From: SIG603 sp044432645
GTDB taxonomy: Bacteria; Bacillota; Clostridia; Oscillospirales; Acutalibacteraceae
DNA: 5,201 nucleotides
NCBI GenBank assembly: GCA_044432645.1
Contig: JAWXUM010000118.1
Location: forward strand, 1-5,201
Direction of reading: 5' to 3'
The notes under the pieces were generated by a model. It searched no databases. It had not been told where the DNA came from and saw only the letters and a list, made by a program, of their open reading frames with translations. Positions 4,693 to 5,201 of this stretch are shown here, piece after piece; within the stretch, counting starts at the first letter, position 1; every line of letters starts with the position of its first letter. A program made the position numbers and the translations under genes.

Positions 4693-5201
4693 ATGGAGGT
4701 GGAAATTATTAGTAAAACTAAATTTGCAGAAGTTGCACAAAAACTGATAAAACAAACTGGCAGTCGAGATCCTTTTGAAATAGCTGACACTCTAGGTATT
4801 GAAGTGTCTTTTCATCAAGATTTTGGAAATTTAAAAGGAATGTACTCTGTTATTAAACGAAATAGATATATATTTATAAATGATAATTTAAGTGAGCAAA
4901 TGCAACGTGTTGTGTGCGCACACGAACTGGCACATGACCAACTGCATAGACATTTAGCTAAGAAAAAAACTTTACACGAATTTATGCTTTATGATATGTC
5001 TAGCACACCTGAATATGAAGCGAATATGGTTGCAAGTGAACTTCTAATTGATACTGACGAAATTCTCGATTATATTTACACATATAATTATTCATTAGAG
5101 CAAATTGCAAGTGCTTTTAATACCGATGTAAACCTTGTAGGTCTTAAAATTGGTTATTTAAGGGAACTTGGTTACGATTTAAGAACTGCCCAATTTAGGA
5201 G
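4693..5201 (+). CDS. ImmA/IrrE-family metallopeptidase paired with Xre (cut by the right edge)
   Basis: The frame is open from 4693 to the window end, 169 codons and two bases. From the ATG at 4693 the zinc motif is HELAH (77-81) in VVCAHELAHDQLH. EYEANMVASELLI (107-119) carries the third-ligand region. LEQIASAFNTDVNLVGLKIG (135-154) is the usual helical C-terminal segment, and the protein appears close to its end. The predicted role is cleavage of the adjacent Xre repressor, as ImmA does to ImmR. It is co-transcribed with the repressor (20-nt gap). The two peptidases in this window differ in length and in most of their sequence. This one lacks the longer segment before HExxH seen in the protein at 1891-2604. 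The start is uncertain: GGAGGTGG overlaps the ATG, and the real start may be a few codons later. Confidence 0.92.
   Translation, partial: MEVEIISKTKFAEVAQKLIKQTGSRDPFEIADTLGIEVSFHQDFGNLKGMYSVIKRNRYIFINDNLSEQMQRVVCAHELAHDQLHRHLAKKKTLHEFMLYDMSSTPEYEANMVASELLIDTDEILDYIYTYNYSLEQIASAFNTDVNLVGLKIGYLRELGYDLRTAQFR
4695..4702 (+). promoter_or_regulatory. Strong Shine-Dalgarno site overlapping the apparent start codon
   Basis: GGAGGTGG is nearly a full anti-16S match, but its first G is the last base of the ATG at 4693. No site lies at the right distance before that ATG. Downstream in frame are GTG (4699, inside the site), ATT (4705) and ATT (4708), the last with 5 nt spacing. Initiation at ATT, as in infC, is therefore possible and would limit expression; use of the ATG at 4693 by coupling to the repressor gene is the alternative. 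Confidence 0.55.

Overview
The window is AT-rich, low-GC DNA. Its Shine-Dalgarno sites (AAGGAG, GGAGGTGG), codon preference (AAA, TTA, AGA, ATA) and gene families suggest a Firmicute, probably a gut-type member of the Clostridia or Erysipelotrichia. An Xre repressor, two ImmA/IrrE metallopeptidases, a sigma-70-like small factor and a Y-family polymerase point to the regulatory part of an integrative element or prophage, or a remnant of one. No integrase, relaxase or structural gene is present, so this is an inference.

Left part (1-1502, minus strand). The left edge cuts a DinG-type helicase (1-264). Upstream of it lies about 490 bp without a credible protein. This stretch is visibly richer in G and C than its surroundings and full of stems, including a 12-bp perfect inverted repeat (402-413 / 663-674) that encloses several hairpins, one with a GAAA loop on the minus strand. 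I call it a candidate structured RNA. Three mutually exclusive arms (309-381) lie between it and the helicase gene. Next is a sigma-70 region 4 protein (756-1367), with an 11-bp inverted repeat just before its ribosome binding site. Two tandem minus-strand terminators (1462-1497 and 1504-1611) separate it from the next operon.

Middle part (1653-4119, minus strand). A tight four-gene operon runs in this order: Y-family DNA polymerase, an 84-residue conserved-looking protein of unknown function, an ImmA/IrrE metallopeptidase (HEVAH), and a small four-cysteine zinc-ribbon protein. Gaps are 7 nt, 2 nt and an 8-nt overlap.

Right part (4120-5201). A 151-bp control region holds a near-consensus minus promoter for the polymerase operon, a plausible plus promoter for the repressor, and three palindromes sharing CGAA-N7-TTCG. 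On the plus strand follow an Xre repressor (4271-4672) and a second ImmA/IrrE metallopeptidase (HELAH), cut by the right edge.

Working model: the Xre protein binds the three palindromes and represses the polymerase operon and perhaps itself. The co-transcribed ImmA/IrrE peptidase removes the repressor on a signal, as IrrE does to DdrO in Deinococcus and ImmA does to ImmR in ICEBs1. This would place an error-prone polymerase under peptidase/repressor control rather than LexA; I see no Bacillus-type LexA box (GAAC-N4-GTTC) in the control region. The second peptidase inside the controlled operon would add feedback or a second specificity.
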